A stretch of 64,000 nt of DNA, taken from assembly GCA_963082975.1 (NCBI GenBank), contig OY720345.1, forward strand, positions 15,712,491-15,776,490, given 5' to 3'. Source of the stretch: Labia minor. Lineage: Eukaryota; Arthropoda; Insecta; Dermaptera; Spongiphoridae. Below, in pieces: positions 24,562 through 36,267 of this stretch. Below the pieces are notes generated by a model. That model was given only the letters and a program-made list of their open reading frames with translations. It searched no databases and was not told where the DNA came from. Both the position numbers and the translations under genes were made by a program. Position 1 is the first letter of the stretch; each line of letters opens with the position of its first letter.

Positions 24562-24888
24562 ATTTAGAGCATAAACCTAGTATAATATATAATTTACACT
24601 AAAACTTTAAACAATAAACTTTTCTACAAATTATTTCAATTTTATTTTCATCTTACAATTTAAACTTTATATACAGATACATAGATATCAATTATGAATT
24701 CTCTGCCATGCCCCAATAATCTCATAATATAACCTATTACCATAAAACATTTAATTTTGCAAGGAAGTTCATTTTCCTATTACTAAACTGTGATCAAATT
24801 CATACATCTATAATAATAATATTTCAATTCAAATTATACTTAAACAATGCATGATTTAAAATACAGTTTGTGATGTAGTTTTTACCGA

Positions 24889-25240
24889 TCGAGGATAGTA
24901 TGGGAGGTATTATTTTCACACCAAATTTCACAGGTGGAGATTTTTATATATCTCCACAAATCATGCACTTTGTTTTGGTTTTATCCTCGGGAAAATCATC
25001 TTGATTAGTTTTTCTTAATTTAAAATTATATGACGTCACCCAGCCTTTCATGACGTCACAGCCTAGTCTTACATATATATTATAAATAAAATAAAATTAA
25101 AAATATTTATGTTATATGCCTATCTGTTTTTTATTACATTAATAGATACATTTAAATTATTTGAAATTGTTTCTGTAGCTGGAAATTAATTTACTTCAAA
25201 CCGTCGGTCGGTTCTGCGCCTGACCACATGTCAACTTATT
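24889..25240 (-). repeat. Family B, short form (copy B4)
   Basis: A minus-strand copy from TTTACCGATCGAGGATAGTA to the head end CAAACCGTCGGTCGGTTCTG and ACATGTCAACTTATT. Both GACGTCA motifs are present; the long-form insert is absent. Confidence 0.8.
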
Positions 25241-25419
25241 TTTTTAATTTTTCTAAGAAATCAAATATGCATTTTTGTAGATTAAGAAATATCTACATTA
25301 TATTTAATGAATGTTCAGTTTGAATGACTCAACAGAACAAAATCACAACTGTAGTATATATTTAGACTTTTTTTTTGTTTTCTTCTGAATATAGAAATAA
25401 TTGATTTCCGTCTATTCAT

Positions 25420-25745
25420 TTTCACCTTTTAATTAACTGGCGACTGACTATGAAGGCCCGTGGCGTGGTTCTCTCTCTCTCTTTCTCTCTCAATAGAAGC
25501 GAAATACATTGTTTAATTAGGCTTTCGGGCTGTGAAGCACAATGGCGGTGGCTGTTCAGTAGCCGGTCAACAGTCCAATTACCAGCCCGATTGGCCACTA
25601 TCATTAGTTTTAATTGTCACGAGGCGTTAACGAGCTGCTGGTCATTGTGAGGGGGTGGGAAAAGACCGACCATTGATTGATTGGCCATCGGTTTGGACCA
25701 ATTGGGCCGCCATTCAATACCAATCAATCCAATTGGATAGGAGAG
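25420..25745. promoter_or_regulatory. Island rich in CCAAT/ATTGG and homeodomain-like sites, candidate enhancer
   Basis: About 5 kb past the gene's stop codon lies unique DNA of near-balanced composition. It contains GATTGGCCA twice, CCAATT at least three times, CAATCAATCC and ATTGATTGATTGG. Open frames of 60-66 codons on both strands read the same DNA and show no domain. Its density of short repeated motifs fits an enhancer; it shares ATTGGGCC (25701-25708) with the island at 27.6 kb. Confidence 0.4.
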
Positions 25746-25935
25746 TTCACGCAGAAATGAATGCTAACAAATAATAATAATAAAAATGCATAGCATAATA
25801 ATCCTCTCAAATAACGTAACTTAATTCTATTCACACTCTCTTATATTCAATCAAATTTTATTTATTCTCAATTTTTTTTTTCTATTCTATCTAAATAATG
25901 AATTATTTTATTATAATTGCAAATATATATATATA

Positions 25936-26356
25936 TATCTTATCTTATTATACTAGCAAAAATTGTATATATATTTGTATTTTTGAAATATTAAACCGCT
26001 TCAAGGATTTTTTGAAATTCATACCATAGATAATTTTTATAAAGAAAAATCGATCTGAATTGGTTTTGGCCTCAGGAAAAATCATCTGTATTAGTTTTTT
26101 CTTAATTTAAAATAGGAAATTTAAATGACGTTAGTAACTACGCCAGACAGCGCTTCCTTAAATACAAAATATTATAAATATAAATAAAATCAAATTACGA
26201 AATATATTTTATGTTATATCCACATGCCATACTTTTCTGTCTTTCGGTGTATTAATAGGTACGTTTAAGGGCTGTATGTTTTATGACTTAATTTAATTAA
26301 CTTTTAATTTATTTTCTTTTAAATTATTTGAACGGCGGCTTGGTGAACCAGATACT
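25936..26356 (-). repeat. Family C (copy C2)
   Basis: A minus-strand copy from TCTTATCTTATTATACTAGC to GGCTTGGTGAACCAGATAC. It includes CAGACAGCGCTTCCTTAAAT and CATACTTTTCTGTCTTTCGG. The head palindrome is decayed. Confidence 0.75.
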
Positions 26357-26729
26357 ATGTATTGATATAACAAAAGCTTTTATATAATTATAATTAATTT
26401 TAAAATTTAATTATTGAAAAATAAATCAATTGTATCTTATTTATTTAATTTAATTTATATTATTTTTCACAGTGTTTTATTTAACTTGCTTGGTTGTCTG
26501 TATGGTTCAAATCTAGTAACTCATTTTTAACACAGTTGCAGTTGACCAATCGAACTAAAACTTTGCACACTTTTCAGATTTGGATGACAATACATGAATA
26601 TGAAATATAGTTTTCATTTTCTTAATTAATTAATAATTTAATTAATAAATTTTAACCCATCATTAAATATCATTTATAATCTCAAAGTATATTCAAATAA
26701 AACTTAAAACCTTAAAAATTTATTTACTA
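26357..26729. other. AT-rich spacer
   Basis: One isolated ACAGTGTTTTATTTAAC phrase at about 26468 resembles the ends of the neighbouring foldback element. Confidence 0.35.
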
Positions 26730-27240
26730 AAAAATTAAAAATAAAATAAATAATTAAAAAAATAAAATTAAGTTACAGTGTTTTATTTGTAAATGCACTA
26801 AAAACTAGAAAATAATTTTTCACTTCAACAACAATGGTCTAGATACTTTGAATAAAGAGCCTAATTAAAATGAATTTGTTAATTAATTTTCTAGGGATCT
26901 CTCAAATAAAACGCTGGCATTTAATTTTAAATTTTGTCACCATTTTTAATTTAATTTTAAATTTTGTCACCATTTTTAATTTAAATGCAAGCGTTTTATT
27001 TGAGAGATCCCTAGAAAATTAATTAACTAATTAATTTTAATTAGGTTCTTTATTCAAAGTTTCTAGACCATTGTTGTTTAAGTCCTAAGTAAGCGGACCC
27101 TTGTAGAACCCCATCATGAAGAAGAATATACTTATTGAGGCTAAGAGAAAAATTATTTTCTAGTTTTTAGTGCATTTATAAATAAAACACTAACTTATTT
27201 TTTTATTTAATTATTTATTTTATTTTTATTTAATTTAATT
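26730..27240. mobile_element. Foldback-type long inverted repeat
   Basis: Two arms of roughly 200-250 bp are inverted matches around about 26970. The central tips are CTAGGGATCTCTCAAATAAA and TTTATTTGAGAGATCCCTAG; the outer parts are GTAAATGCACTAAAAACTAG and CTAGTTTTTAGTGCATTTAT. The spacer is a tandem pair built on AAATTTTGTCACCATTTTTA. The right arm has an extra ~75 bp (27079-27150) absent from the left. No coding sequence. Confidence 0.75.
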
Positions 27241-27520
27241 TGTTAATCATTTTTGTATGAATTAATAATAATGTTTAATAAATTGCTGATAATTTTAATT
27301 AGAATATATCATTAGATTATTTTTATTCAATTACACATCCATTGATTATTATTATTATTATTATTATAGGATAGACTTTTCATCTTCTTTCTTCATCATC
27401 ATATACATAGATAGAATATTATGTTTTTTTTTTCAAATACTCACCTCTCGTTTATGTGTACCACTAAAAATAAATAAATAAATACCTTCCGCGCCACAAA
27501 TCAATCAAATACTACTTTGA
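27241..27520. other. AT-rich spacer
   Basis: Contains a short (TTA)n tract at 27346-27367. Nothing else recognised. Confidence 0.4.
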
Positions 27521-27785
27521 ATGACTATTGTGCCCCCGGAACGGGAATAGAAATTAATTAAAGGAACAATTGTAATTAACTCGAGTGTTAATTCCGATCC
27601 GATTGGGATGTGCTTTGTGAAAAGCCGCTTGCCCATTGGGCCATGCCGAACTGCCAAGACCGAAACGTCCATCAAATGTCTCCCTTATTTCATTCCATAA
27701 GACGAATAATGGCTCATAATTCACTCTCGGGGGGCCAGTCACTAAACATTTTATTACTCTATATTTTATCTTAATAACCAAGAGA
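27521..27785. promoter_or_regulatory. Island of balanced composition, candidate enhancer
   Basis: Unique sequence about 3 kb beyond the gene's stop codon. It contains ATTAATTAAAGG, ACAATTGTAATTAAC, TTCCGATCCGATTGGG and CCCATTGGGCC. The ATTGGGCC core at 27635-27642 is shared with the island at 25.7 kb. The minus-strand 75-codon open frame has no domain and is probably incidental. Confidence 0.35.
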
Positions 27786-28137
27786 ATTTTTCTATTCTAA
27801 TAAATACTATATATACATATATATATATATATTTAATCTTTTCTTATGTAAAAGTCATACAAAGTTTCTTTTGTAAATTTATTTTCTAAAGTAAAAATAA
27901 AATATAAAATTGAAAATACTTATTGTTTGGATGTGAGGAATTTATTATTTAATATATATATATATGCAGGGGCAGAAAGAAAGATGATAAATTATAATAT
28001 TCTTGAATTATAAATTTAAGAATTTTAAAAGAAAGACTAATTTTTTTTTACATTTTATATTAAAAAAACAAATTAAAAAATTGATTAAATATTTCAATAT
28101 TTTTTTTTTAAATTAATTTGTAAATTCATAATAAAAT

Positions 28138-28404
28138 CAGTGGTGTATTGGGAGGGGAACGCGGGGGAACGACGTTCCCTTACCTTTTTTCAGAACAGGA
28201 ACGCGTTCCAGTACTTTTTCATGTCCCCACAACTCCCACTTAAATCTACTTTTAGAATTTCTTTTTTTGTATTCGTTAATATTTTGTATAGTAAGAATAA
28301 GAATAAATAAAAACTTTTATGGAAAAAATTAGTTTACCGAAAATAGGACTTTTTTTGCTCCCGCTATGCGTTACCTTACTTCTTATTTTACCAAGATATC
28401 ACTG
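28138..28404 (+). mobile_element. hAT-type MITE, GTGTATTGG family, perfect target duplication
   Basis: The left end CAGTGGTGTATTGGGAGG and right end TTACCAAGATATCACTG carry an inverted match. The 8-bp duplication AATAAAAT flanks both sides. The interior CCCTTACCTTTTTTCAGAAC and GGAACGCGTTCC are shared with the copies at 13718 and 32831. Confidence 0.9.
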
Positions 28405-28948
28405 AATAAAATATCCCCATAATAACTATCACAGTAAAATCATCTTTTGATTAATATAGTATTTATTTTCATTAAATGATTTGCGTATATTTTTTCATTT
28501 TTATTTGCACAAAATAAAAATTGTTAAAAAAAAATAATAATACAATTACTCTATCTATACGCAGTCAGATTTTAGAGCAATTTTCAATTGAAATAGAAAT
28601 TGGATGAAAATTCTTTTAACACCTTCAAAATAAAAAAAAAAATTTTAAAAATTAAAAAAAAAACGTTATAAAATACAAATAAATGACAGAATTGTTAATA
28701 TTAAAATTTTCTGAAAGGATTTCCTAATTTAAGGCTGTAACAATAAAGAAAAGTTCTTATTGTGTTACAATATCCAAAATTATATGTAATTGTACTCTAT
28801 CTACACCATCTTTCGATCTTAAACTTTAAAACGGAAAACGTTATATAATGATGTTTATTAGTTTCTCTCACGAATTTTTCTAAATTCAATTCAAATGTTA
28901 CCCTCTTTTCGATCTTATAATTCAAATTTTACTTTTAGAGATGTATAG
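28405..28948. other. AT-rich spacer
   Basis: No gene or named repeat seen. Confidence 0.4.
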
Positions 28949-29116
28949 ATAGGATGATCATATTTTGAAAACACCAAACCGGGACATTTTACCATATTGA
29001 AAAAATTTAGAAAAAAAGTACGAAATGTCCTAAAAAACGGGACAATAGGCTGTCCCGAAGAAATTTTTCGGGGTGCCTGGACAGAGCACCTAAAAACGAG
29101 ACGTTTGGTCACCTTA
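28949..29116. mobile_element. MITE of the GGGTGACCAT family, decayed
   Basis: The left end AGGATGATCATATTTTGAAA and right end GACGTTTGGTCACCTTAT match the better copy at 44091-44290. The CCAAACCGGGACA and GGGACAATAGGCTGTCCCG blocks are shared. Non-coding. Confidence 0.7.
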
Positions 29117-30895
29117 TGCATAGATATCATGTAATTCTTAATAGCCCAGTTGTAAGATATATCTATACATTATTAAATATACAATATTTTTAAAGAGCAT
29201 TTATCTATAAAAATATAATTATTTGTATAAGTACTATAGAAAAAAGTACTATAGTAAAAAAAAAAAATAGAGACTTATCTTGATTTTGAGTTGTGTAGAT
29301 ACATATTTTCGAATAATTAAATATTGCAAAGAAATTTATTTTAAAAAATTCCAAAACTATTCTTATTTGTAAATAATGGAACATTTTGAAATATAAAATA
29401 ATAAATTATAGTGTGAATTAATTATAATAGAGAAAATAAATCAAAACACATATTTTTTCGAAATTGTAATATTTGCACAAATTTTTTTTTTTTTTTTTAA
29501 TTTTTTTAAAAAATTTAATTAAAACACATGAGCACAACCAATTTCAATAACCCCATGCTTACATAAAAAATAAAAAAAATGAATTGTATTTATAATATAT
29601 ATATATATATATTGTATTTTTTAATTAGAGAATAAATTAATAAATAAATAAAAGCGTATATCGTTTGTTTGTTTTTTGTTTTGTTTTATGAAATATAGTT
29701 TTTTTTATCAAGAAAATAAGTTTGTCACAATTATTATTTTTTTTTTTTTTATATAATTTTAATGTTTTTATGTGACACATTTTAATTCACTTTTTTGATT
29801 TTTTGACTTTTTTTAAATTCTAATCACACACATATATACACATACACTTATCACGTACAGTAATTTACAATTTCATGATGTTTTACACAAACACTTTTCA
29901 CTTTTTTTACTCTTAATTTACAAAATAATAATAATAATAATTATAATTATAATATTAAATAATCACAAATGCAGGGAAATATAAAAAAAAAAACATTTTT
30001 TTCAAAATAATATATTTTAAATAACGCAACAATCAAATCAATTCATTAAAACAAACTACAAATTTTTTGAAATTCATTTTCTCACCCTTCCCCCCTTATT
30101 TGAAATCAATTTATATATATTATACTCAATTTTAATTGTAAATAAATTATAATCAATATTTTCATCACAAATCAATATTCACTCTATTTTCATTATTGCA
30201 AAAAAATGGCTAGAATTTTATTTTAAGTTATATATACATGTATATATATAAATATCTGTGGCTCTCTCTCTATATATATATAATCAATCAATGTAGATCG
30301 ATAGCTAGATAGATATAATATATACAAATCTACAGTATGGAATAAAAAAAAAATGAAAATAGAGACTCTGAAAATTTCAAGTTAATAAAATGTCTGAAAT
30401 ATGATTATAAATCTATTAACAATTCATTGGAAAAGCCAAATTTAATAATTAAAGTGTAATTATTTTCTAATAATATAACTTCATCGTTTCTCCAACCGAT
30501 CTAAGCTTTTGTAAATTTCTCATTTCTTGAGCCCCCCCACCCCTCCCTCCATACAATATATTTAATATAATTGTTTTTTAATCAAAAAATTGAAATAATC
30601 ATTGAAAATATTTGAATGGTGAATTTTAAGATGAAATTATTAGAAAAGTTATGAATATTATTGAGCAAATACAGAAAATATTCAAATTTCAAAATTCAGA
30701 ATAATATATAAGTATGAAAAATGTTTAATGAAAGTTATAAATTATTTTAATTAATTAAGTTTATTTTTCAATTATCATTTCCCCCATCCACAAATCTAAA
30801 AGTGAAAAGAAGTTTTAATGAATTGTTTTTCTGTTTTGTTTTTGTTTTTGTTTTTTGTCGCTATTAATTTTTGATGTGTTATGCAAAACATCGGG
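29117..30895 (-). other. 3' UTR and 3' flank of the Knirps-family gene
   Basis: This is AT-rich sequence with long A and T runs and short (TA)n tracts. It probably includes the 3' UTR, whose end cannot be fixed. Homopolymers are frequent at 29.47-29.75 kb. A C-rich tract sits at 30.53-30.55 kb. No coding sequence or transposon was recognised. Confidence 0.4.
30760..30765 (-). terminator. Possible polyadenylation signal AATAAA
   Basis: A minus-strand AATAAA lies about 130 nt after the TGA stop of the Knirps-family gene. The 3' flank is so AT-rich that such hexamers also occur by chance further on, so the real 3' end may be anywhere in about 29.5-30.8 kb. Confidence 0.2.
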
Positions 30896-31960
30896 TCATG
30901 TGCGCGTGCACGTGAGGTCAAGAGGCGTTGGTGGCTTCCGAGACACGACTTCATCAGACTTAACAGACACCAGTTCACGTTTGCCTTCGGAAGCGGCTTC
31001 CGAGTCACCACCATCGGCCCCTCCGACATCACTTTCTTCATCAGCGCTACTTCCGTGGCTACAATCAGAGCCTGCAGCAGCTGCAGCGGCTGCTATCCCC
31101 CTTAATGATAAATCCAAAGCAAATTCCTGCACCGGACCAAGTGATTTAAGTTTTTCTATGGAACAACGTTCTTCTATACGAGGCCTTTTCGGTAATGGAG
31201 GAGGCGACGGACTTTCTGATGAGGACGACGATGACGGGGTATTTACAAAGAGTTCATTGCTTGGATTAGTATTATTGCTAGGGGTATTGTTATTGTTTGT
31301 TGTGGTATTATTGTTCGTAAATTTAGGGGTGGTTAGTGAGTGGACTAATGGCAAAAGGAAATTTCTTTGAGCATTGGGATGTGCATGGAAACCGGCTGCA
31401 GCAACTGCAGCAGCAGCTGCTCCATGTAAAAAGGGCGAGGCAGCAAAAAAGGGCATGGCTGAGAGGGATGGAGGTGGATGAGGGGGTGGAAATGTTCCTC
31501 CACTACGTGCAGCCCACATTGCTGCCGCTGCTGCAGAATACGCTGCATGATGATGATGATGGTGATGCTGCGTTGGTGAACTTTGTTGACTACTCCCTGA
31601 CTTATGATGGTTGTTGTTATTCTCGATGTCGACTGTTGGCGGAGGTGTCTTCTCTGGGTACAATCCGGGACTTGGACTCTCCCAGAGGTGTTTTAATCCA
31701 ACTGGTGTCCCTCCCGGGGGCGGTTGTTGCGATGCTGCTGCAGCAGCCTGCTGTTGTTGCTCTTGGAGTAAACAATGAATTTTGAACCAATTGCTGCGTC
31801 TGCCATAGCGGGAGCCACTTTTCGACATGCCAACAAGAAGACATTTGCGTAGACGACACGCTTTGCATGAGGTTCGATTCTTTTTGTTGATCACACACTC
31901 GCCATTGTTTTTGCATTCGGAAATGGAGCCGAGATTGTTGTAGGTGCGACCAAAAAATGA
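30896..31960 (-). CDS. kni/eg (NR0A family): Knirps-family nuclear receptor, 3' coding exon (zinc finger 2, Knirps box, C-terminal domain)
   Basis: This exon encodes residues 27-380 of an NR0A orphan receptor, a nuclear DNA-binding transcription factor without a ligand-binding domain. It opens directly behind a pyrimidine-rich acceptor (TTTCATTCAG at 31961-31970) with SFFGR, then zinc finger 2 (Cys42, 48, 58, 61) and the Knirps box (about residues 71-93, [20 protein letters not shown]). After that comes low-complexity sequence: Q/A, a seven-His run, Ala runs, an Asn/Thr stretch and a Ser run. [11 protein letters not shown] could be a nuclear localisation signal. Two short motifs, LDLSL (about 308-312) and PLDLT (372-376), resemble the PxDLS motif by which Knirps recruits the CtBP corepressor. 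The stop is TGA at 30896-30898. Finger-2 and Knirps-box wording ([20 protein letters not shown]) recalls Eagle more than Knirps from memory, so the paralogue is uncertain. The open frame extends to 32008, but that part is intron. Confidence 0.95.
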   Translation of the reverse strand, partial: SFFGRTYNNLGSISECKNNGECVINKKNRTSCKACRLRKCLLVGMSKSGSRYGRRSNWFKIHCLLQEQQQQAAAAASQQPPPGGTPVGLKHLWESPSPGLYPEKTPPPTVDIENNNNHHKSGSSQQSSPTQHHHHHHHAAYSAAAAAMWAARSGGTFPPPHPPPSLSAMPFFAASPFLHGAAAAAVAAAGFHAHPNAQRNFLLPLVHSLTTPKFTNNNTTTNNNNTPSNNTNPSNELFVNTPSSSSSSESPSPPPLPKRPRIEERCSIEKLKSLGPVQEFALDLSLRGIAAAAAAAGSDCSHGSSADEESDVGGADGGDSEAASEGKRELVSVKSDEVVSRKPPTPLDLTCTRT

Positions 31961-32154
31961 CTGAATGAAACAAACAAACACAAATATTCGAATTAGAATT
32001 ATTATCAATTAAATATAATAATTAATAATAATAATAACAAAAAAAAAATAAAAATAAAATAATAATCGGTGGGTGGTCTTTCATTAGAAATTATATTTAC
32101 ATTATTTGATCAATTTATAATGAAAATGATTTCATATATATATATATAATAAAT

Positions 32155-32370
32155 TTGAACTTAAAAAATAACAAAAAAAAAACATTAAATGAAATGCCTA
32201 ACAGTGTTTTTTTTAAAGAGTACCGCGCGTGTGAAAACGCAATGGGTGGCCGTCATCGCACTGACTTTAAATTTATTGAAAACCATTCACGTCATCACAT
32301 CAAATTAACAAATGTCGACACTAAACGAAAATACAAAATAAAAACGAACAAATTAAGCCTAAATTAAAGC
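32155..32370. other. Small mixed-composition stretch next to the 3' exon
   Basis: About 200 bp upstream of the acceptor lies GTACCGCGCGTGTGAAAACG, GGGTGGCCGTCATCGC and CATTCACGTCATCACATC in otherwise AT-rich intron. A 70-codon plus-strand frame has no domain. It may be a regulatory island. Confidence 0.2.
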
Positions 32371-32830
32371 AATAAAAATAAAATTTATTTTGTGATCTTG
32401 CATTTTATTTAAAATTAAAAAGATGACAAGAAAATTGGGATTATGATTATTTATATTGTATGAATATCCAAATGGATGTGGATTAATAATGGAGGGGGGA
32501 TTTGAATTTAATAGTTATTTAGTAAATGTTCCAATTCTTTTAAATTTATGAAAAAATATTTTTAATGTTACATTTGATAAACATGCTAAATATATTTTCA
32601 TATTAATGAAGTAGTAATCTTTTGTTTAATAATATTTATTTTTTGTTTTTTGTATAATTGATTAATTATAACTATATTTATATTTATTTATGTAAGATTT
32701 AATATTATTGATCTTCAATTCTATAAAAATAAATTTAAATTCTTTCAATTTAACTAACAGAATTAAAATGTTTTAAATTTTAATTACTAAGATGTCCTTT
32801 GAAACCTCAAATCTTAAAAAGATATTAAAT

Positions 32831-33082
32831 CAGTGATGTATTGGTAAAATAAGAAGTAAGGGAACGCATAATGGGAGTAAAAAAAGTCCTATTTTCAGCC
32901 ACCTATTTTCTTCCATATAAGTTTTTTATTTTTGCTTATTCTTTCTATACAAAATATTAACGAACACAAAAAAAGAAATTCTGGGAGTTGTCGGGACATG
33001 AAAAAGTGCTGGAACGCGTTCCGGTTCTGAAAAAAAGTAAGGGAACGTCGTTCCCCCGCGTTCCCCTTCCAATACACCACTG
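32831..33082 (-). mobile_element. hAT-type MITE, GTGTATTGG family, perfect target duplication
   Basis: It starts CAGTGATGTATTGGTAAAAT and ends TTCCAATACACCACTG. TATTAAAT flanks both sides. It is inverted relative to the copies at 13718 and 28138. It lies in the Knirps-family intron 0.9 kb from the 3' exon. Confidence 0.9.
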
Positions 33083-34118
33083 TATTAAATATATTTATAA
33101 ATAATGATAATAATTTCTTTTATATCTTTTTTTATGTCTGTCACTATAATTATTTTTTGTAAACTAAATATGTATATTCTTTTTTTTTACAAGTAATATT
33201 ACAATTTTTGTAATTAATTTTTTTCAAATATTATACAAATTCACCAATAATAAGCTATTAATAATATTTTGAAAGTAATAAGTAACCTAGAATCATTGCA
33301 ATATTTTGATATGTTCCCCTGATTTATTAATTATTTAATTAAGAAAAATTATAATATCTATAATTATTATTATCTATTAAAAGTCACTATGAATTTCCTA
33401 AAAATTATGTCTGTCGTTTTAGAAATTAAAAAGGCTTTTTATTATAATTTTTATATATTTTTTAAATCTTATAATAAGATTAGATAACACATTCCATTTT
33501 ATAATAAAAATATTCTATTATTCTAAAATGCTTTCTCAATAGACACTCAAATCTCAGAAGGTATCAAAATCAATGTCAAGTATTTTACAGTCTATTGATT
33601 CGTCATTATTAAATGTGTCGGCACATAATTGATCATCTACATCCAATCTTTTGTCTATAAATAAAAACAATCGTCGTCATTAGTTTGAAATATTGCACTT
33701 TGTTTAATCATTATATTATTTTAAAGGAGTGTCGCCAACCCATGCCATTAACGCCACATTTCAAACTTTAACGGCCTATTGTTTTTGTCATTTAATAAAT
33801 AAATAAATAATTCATATATAAATAAAATCACACCGGGCTAAAATGGAAAAAATAAATAAATAATATTAAAAATATTGTGGTGACTGTAAAAGGGCCTATC
33901 CGGACTAGATTATAAATAAATAGATTAATTATAGTTAATATCAATCATAAACATATTTAATCAAACTAGACTAATAAATAAGGGTTATTGAATGATTAGT
34001 GTTTAATATTTTACCAATTTTTCGAAAAAAGTTAGATATATTAGTGGAGCGCAATTGATGGATTGTTTGAAATGCATTAAAATATATTCAGCTATATTCT
34101 TGAATTTCTTGAAAAATA
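33083..34118. other. AT-rich intronic spacer with a mixed stretch at 33.55-33.79 kb
   Basis: The stretch 33590-33790 contains AACAATCGTCGTCATTAG and AACCCATGCCATTAACGCC; it may be conserved non-coding DNA. The remainder is low-complexity A/T. Confidence 0.3.
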
Positions 34119-34760
34119 CACCTATCCCCCGATTTACACGGTACTTGTTTTACACGTTTTCGCTTTTACACGGTTTTCCAAATAAGTTTTTTTTTGTTTT
34201 TATCGCTCTCTACTAAATGCGCTGTGTACACATCTCACGGGGAATCCCGAGCTTATGTGCTGACTTGCTGCACATGCACACTGTGTCTGTATTTCTTCGC
34301 ATAAAATTAAAGTTTTATCTAGCAGTTGTTAATAACCGATTTTATTACCACCTCTCAGAATGTAAATATTTCTGCTTCAAACATCGAATCGGCACAAATA
34401 ACTTCGAGTGATGAAAGTGAATTCCAACCTTCGGTTCCGAAAAAAAGAATGAGAGTAATTTCTGATAGTGATGAAGGATAATAAAACACCTTTGGTTTTA
34501 TTTTTTGTTCTTCTGTTTAATGTATTGTAATTAAATAAAAAAACAGTGTTTCCGTAATATATTACATATTTTAACCTGTCAATGCATTTTATTTTTATTT
34601 CTGTGTACACCTAAAAATATTGAAAAAAATCACAACTGTTAAATAGCAAAATTATGCATTTTCCGCAAGCTTTTCGATTTACACGGTTTTGACTTGAAAA
34701 TTTTTAATTTTCGATTTACACGTTTTTCTCAGGAACGTATCTACCGTGTAAATCGGGGTG
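34119..34760 (+). mobile_element. Non-autonomous pogo/Tigger-like transposon remnant
   Basis: It lies between TA dinucleotides, with ends CACCTATCCCCCGATTTACACGG and the inverted match CCGTGTAAATCGGGGTG. Subterminal repeats of GATTTACACG or TTTTACACGG occur several times at each end. A short residual reading (about 34359-34482) ends in an acidic Ser/Asp/Glu-rich tail, SSDESE, with a PKK(R) basic patch reached only by a one-base slip in an A run; such tails are common at the C terminus of pogo-type transposases. Superfamily assignment rests on the TA sites, the TIR style and this tail. Confidence 0.65.
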
Positions 34761-35876
34761 TATTTAATTCAAATATTTGTAAAATAAACTATAATTTAAG
34801 AATTAATTTTATTAGGAATAAACATAATTATAATGAAAAAAAAAAACTATAAATATTAAATTTTAAATATAAACATGAAAATTCTACATGTATTAATTTC
34901 AAAGCGAGAAAATAATACAAAGGAATAGAAAATGATATTTATTACCATAACAATTTATAATAGTTTCTAAATGTACTTTTAAAAGAACGTCAAATGTCTT
35001 TTCTTTGTCAAAGACTGATAATTAAACAAAGTAAGGAATCCCAAATTAAAATAGTTTACCCACTCTGTTAATAAGATTAGGTCAAATTTTAAAGTGAATA
35101 GAAATAAATCAAAATAAATGCAAATAAATAATCAGGATCATAGGCCATGCCTCCCACCCATATAATACAACAGGCAAAATAATTGTTTTATATATTTTAA
35201 TTTTGATTCCTTTTGATAATAATTTTGATGAGATGATTTTATCCAGTAGAGAATATCACTTTCTCTATGTTGCTTAACATAAAACAGTAATGTTAAAAAA
35301 AAAAAATTATTTTGTTTAGCAAGTTGCGGATATGCCAGGCGTTAGTGACCAGTCAATGAATCAATGATTTCTGAAAGGCATGCTAATTTTTATAAATCCT
35401 TTGACCGTCCTCCTGAACTCAGTTATTTTGGGGAAATTATATGAATCTATGTAACTTAAATAATTGATAAAAATTAGTAAAAAAAAAAAAAAAAAAAAAT
35501 TCAAATTATTTAATTAGCTAATAATAGTAAACAAAGTAAATTCCATCATTATAATTTTTTTTTTAATGAAATGAGCGAAAAGCTTAATAACTAGCGATTA
35601 TGTGTATATATATTTCTTAAGAAGACATAAACACAAAAGTTATTTATCTAATAAATAGAATTATAATATCCTTTAAAGGAATTACATAGCAAGTGTTAAT
35701 ATAATCACACAACTTTTAATTACTAATTTTTTTTTTTTTAGTTTTTATGATTATTTATTCAATTTCTTAGAATCTTACTAAAATATAAATAAATACATAT
35801 TCATATTGTTTAAATATTATTCCATTACATAAATAAAAGTGTAAATTAAGCTTTACAAGAGTGGTTGGGTTATTTA

Positions 35877-35907
<31 letters not shown>

Positions 35908-36267
35908 TATGTCACACTTGAATTTTATATAAAATCTGATTATGGGTTGGAATAAAAAATAATATGTAATTTTTGTAACGAAATTTTTTTTATTATATTA
36001 TATTATATAACAAATTAATTTTAATTTTCTTTTTAAATATTTTAGTAATTATTAGAATATTAAAAAAAAAATAAAAAATTATGTATTATTTCTAACTAAA
36101 TTGATTTTCATTTATAATTAAAATGATAAAATATAAATTTATTATTTTTTTTATTATTTTATTTTATTCAAGATAAATTTCTCTAAAAATAATTCCTTTT
36201 TGTGTAATACATATTGATATTGCCAAAGTAGAGAAGAGTGAATATATTTAAACAAAAAAAAAATAAT
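34761..36267. other. AT-rich intronic spacer
   Basis: Contains A homopolymer at 35480-35500 and (TA)n at 35882-35907. The stretch 35320-35450 has mixed composition. No exon recognised. Confidence 0.4.

Noticed and set aside
30855..31785. Plus-strand open frames of 149 and 171 codons opposite the 3' exon
   Set aside because: They are antisense shadows of repetitive Ala/His/Ser codons of the real exon.
31961..32008. Met at 32008 as the start of the Knirps-family protein
   Set aside because: The 16 residues before SFFGR are Ile/Phe/Val-rich intron translation, a clear acceptor precedes SFFGR, and zinc finger 1 would be missing.
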